A DNA stretch of 64,000 bases from Sophora flavescens (lineage: Eukaryota > Streptophyta > Magnoliopsida > Fabales > Fabaceae): assembly GCA_030762895.1 (NCBI GenBank), contig CM061067.1, positions 165,104,518 to 165,168,517 on the forward strand, read 5' to 3'. Both the position numbers and the translations under genes were made by a program. A model generated the notes under the pieces. That model did no database searches, had not been told where the DNA came from, and worked only from the letters and a program-made list of their open reading frames with translations. Position 1 is the first letter of the stretch. Each line of letters opens with the position of its first letter. This document shows positions 62,778 through 64,000 of the stretch, in pieces.

Positions 62778-64000
62778 CTTTATTATTATTATAAAATCAA
62801 TATTCCATTTACTGTTCACTTCCTCTTCACGCTACAGTTTTCCAATTTCCAACTTTCTCATTCTCACAAGCCCAAGCCCAAGCCCACGTGCCCTTCCTTT
62901 TTAATACTATTCACCCGCCCTCCTTTTACACATTCAAACTCAAAACGTGAAGGTAGGGTTTGGTACAAGTTTAAAAAAATATTTTTGGAAATATGATATT
63001 CGGAAATAAAATTTTTGGGAATGTGATATTCGGGAATAAAATTTTTTCATCTTCCCACATGATAATAGAGTTTTATTAAGTTTATAACTATCATTTACTA
63101 ATTTTATTCTCGAAAATCTTTTATGTCGGAAAATAAAATTATTAAAACTTTTATAACAGAAAAACTTTATTCCCATCCCATATAATAGCAAAACTTTATA
63201 AATTTTAATATAATAAATTATTAAAATAGATTTTAAAAAAATAAATTATTGGTATCATAGTTTTTTCATTGAAATTAAAATTATTAAAATACTAATCAAA
63301 ATATGAATTATAAAATTAAAATCGTTACTTTATTATTTAAAATTTAATAAACTAAAAAACTGATATTTTATATCGTGGTGTCAAATGGGTTTACTAAAAT
63401 ATCACGATATAAAATATCAGTTTTTTAGTTTATTAAATTTTAAATAATAAAGTAACGATTTTAATTTTATAATTCATCTATTGATTAGTATTTTAATAAT
63501 TTTAATTTCAATGAAAAAACTATGATACCAATAATTTATTTTTTTATAATCTATTTTAATAATTTATTATATTAAAATTTATAAAGTTTTGCTATTATAT
63601 GGGATGGGAATAAAGTTTTTCTGTTATAAAAGTTTTAATAATTTTATTTTCAGACATAAAAGATTTTCGAGAATAAAATTAGTAAATGATAATTATAAAT
63701 TTAATAAAACTCTATTATCATGTGGGAAGATGAAAAAAAATTATTCCCGAATATCACATTCCCAAAAATTTTATTCCCGAATATCACATTCCCAAAAATA
63801 TTTTTTTAAAACTTGTACCAAACCCTACCTTCACTTTTTGAGTTTGAATGTGTAAAAGGAGGGCGGGTGAATAGTATTAAAAAGGAAGGGCACGTGGGCT
63901 TGGACATGTGAGAATGAGAAAGTTGGAAATTGGAAAACTGTAGCGTGAAAAGGAAGTGAACAGTAAATGGAATATTGATTTTATAATAATAATAATAAAG
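62778..64000. repeat. 1.2-kb near-perfect palindrome (foldback), cut by window edge
   Basis: Left arm about 62778-63377 and right arm 63403-64000 are reverse complements with few mismatches, around a 25-base loop (stem CTGATATTTTATATCGTG / CACGATATAAAATATCAG). The right arm reaches the last base of the window, so the outer end may lie beyond. Mirror-image short frames at 62940-63191 (minus) and 63589-63855 (plus) result from the symmetry and are not genes. Confidence 0.92.

Noticed and set aside
62940..63855. Two similar small proteins on opposite strands
   Set aside because: They are mirror images caused by the palindrome, AT-rich, with no family features.

Overview
The window looks like repeat-dense intergenic DNA from the nuclear genome of a flowering plant, probably a dicot and possibly a legume. 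The evidence is plant-lineage LTR retrotransposons (Tat and chromovirus Ty3/gypsy, a SIRE-like Ty1/copia, Cassandra TRIMs), a plant CACTA transposon with GT-AG introns, and several plant-type MITEs. I see no convincing host protein-coding gene, tRNA gene or functional rRNA gene. The organism call is inference; I cannot search databases.

Layout. 1-5624: minus-strand Tat-lineage Ty3/gypsy element (gag, protease, RT-RNase H, second RNase H, integrase); its 3' LTR lies beyond the left edge. 5692-6100: foldback MITE with a perfect 9-bp target duplication. 6101-9640: AT-rich DNA with one clear and one possible MITE. 9641-20201: a CACTA DNA transposon, complete end to end (16-bp perfect TIRs, AGA target duplication, arrays of ACATCGGTT hairpins), with a broken TNP2-type transposase and a second, 11-exon gene pairing a Ptta/En/Spm-type N-terminal region with a Ulp1-like (C48) cysteine protease region. 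20502-20827: Tourist-like MITE.

21941-55376 is a nest of insertions dated by their target duplications. A minus-strand SIRE-like copia element (21946-51646, TSD ATAGT) abuts, and probably sits in, a chromovirus-type LTR (remainder 51652-55376). A Cassandra TRIM (21982-40749, TSD GGTTG) is inserted in the copia 3' LTR. A tandem Tekay-like chromovirus block (22642-40280) sits within the Cassandra. That block is interrupted by a solo LTR (23837-25237) and by a complete 5.3-kb non-autonomous LTR element (31332-36613, TSD GTCGT) carrying a repeated cysteine-rich ORF of unknown function.

55671-56553: a complete Cassandra with a 5S-rRNA-derived core in each LTR. 58085-58468: a second foldback MITE. 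About 59.6-61.0 kb: an LTR fragment with an acidic ORF homologous to one in 51757-52182; both copies share an in-frame UAG. 61517-62232: an inverted-repeat element with five 90-bp tandem repeats. 62778-64000: a near-perfect 1.2-kb palindrome cut by the right edge.

Almost all coding regions are damaged (nonsense codons, frameshifts, loss of the integrase catalytic Glu in both gypsy elements, deletion of the copia integrase core), so the window is mainly a graveyard. The items most worth following are the Cys-rich ORF of the non-autonomous element, the extra 3-kb ORF and apparent internal promoter of the copia element, the LTR-embedded ORF with a shared UAG, the CACTA protease gene, and the CGCCTCGCGA palindrome arrays in two related LTR families.
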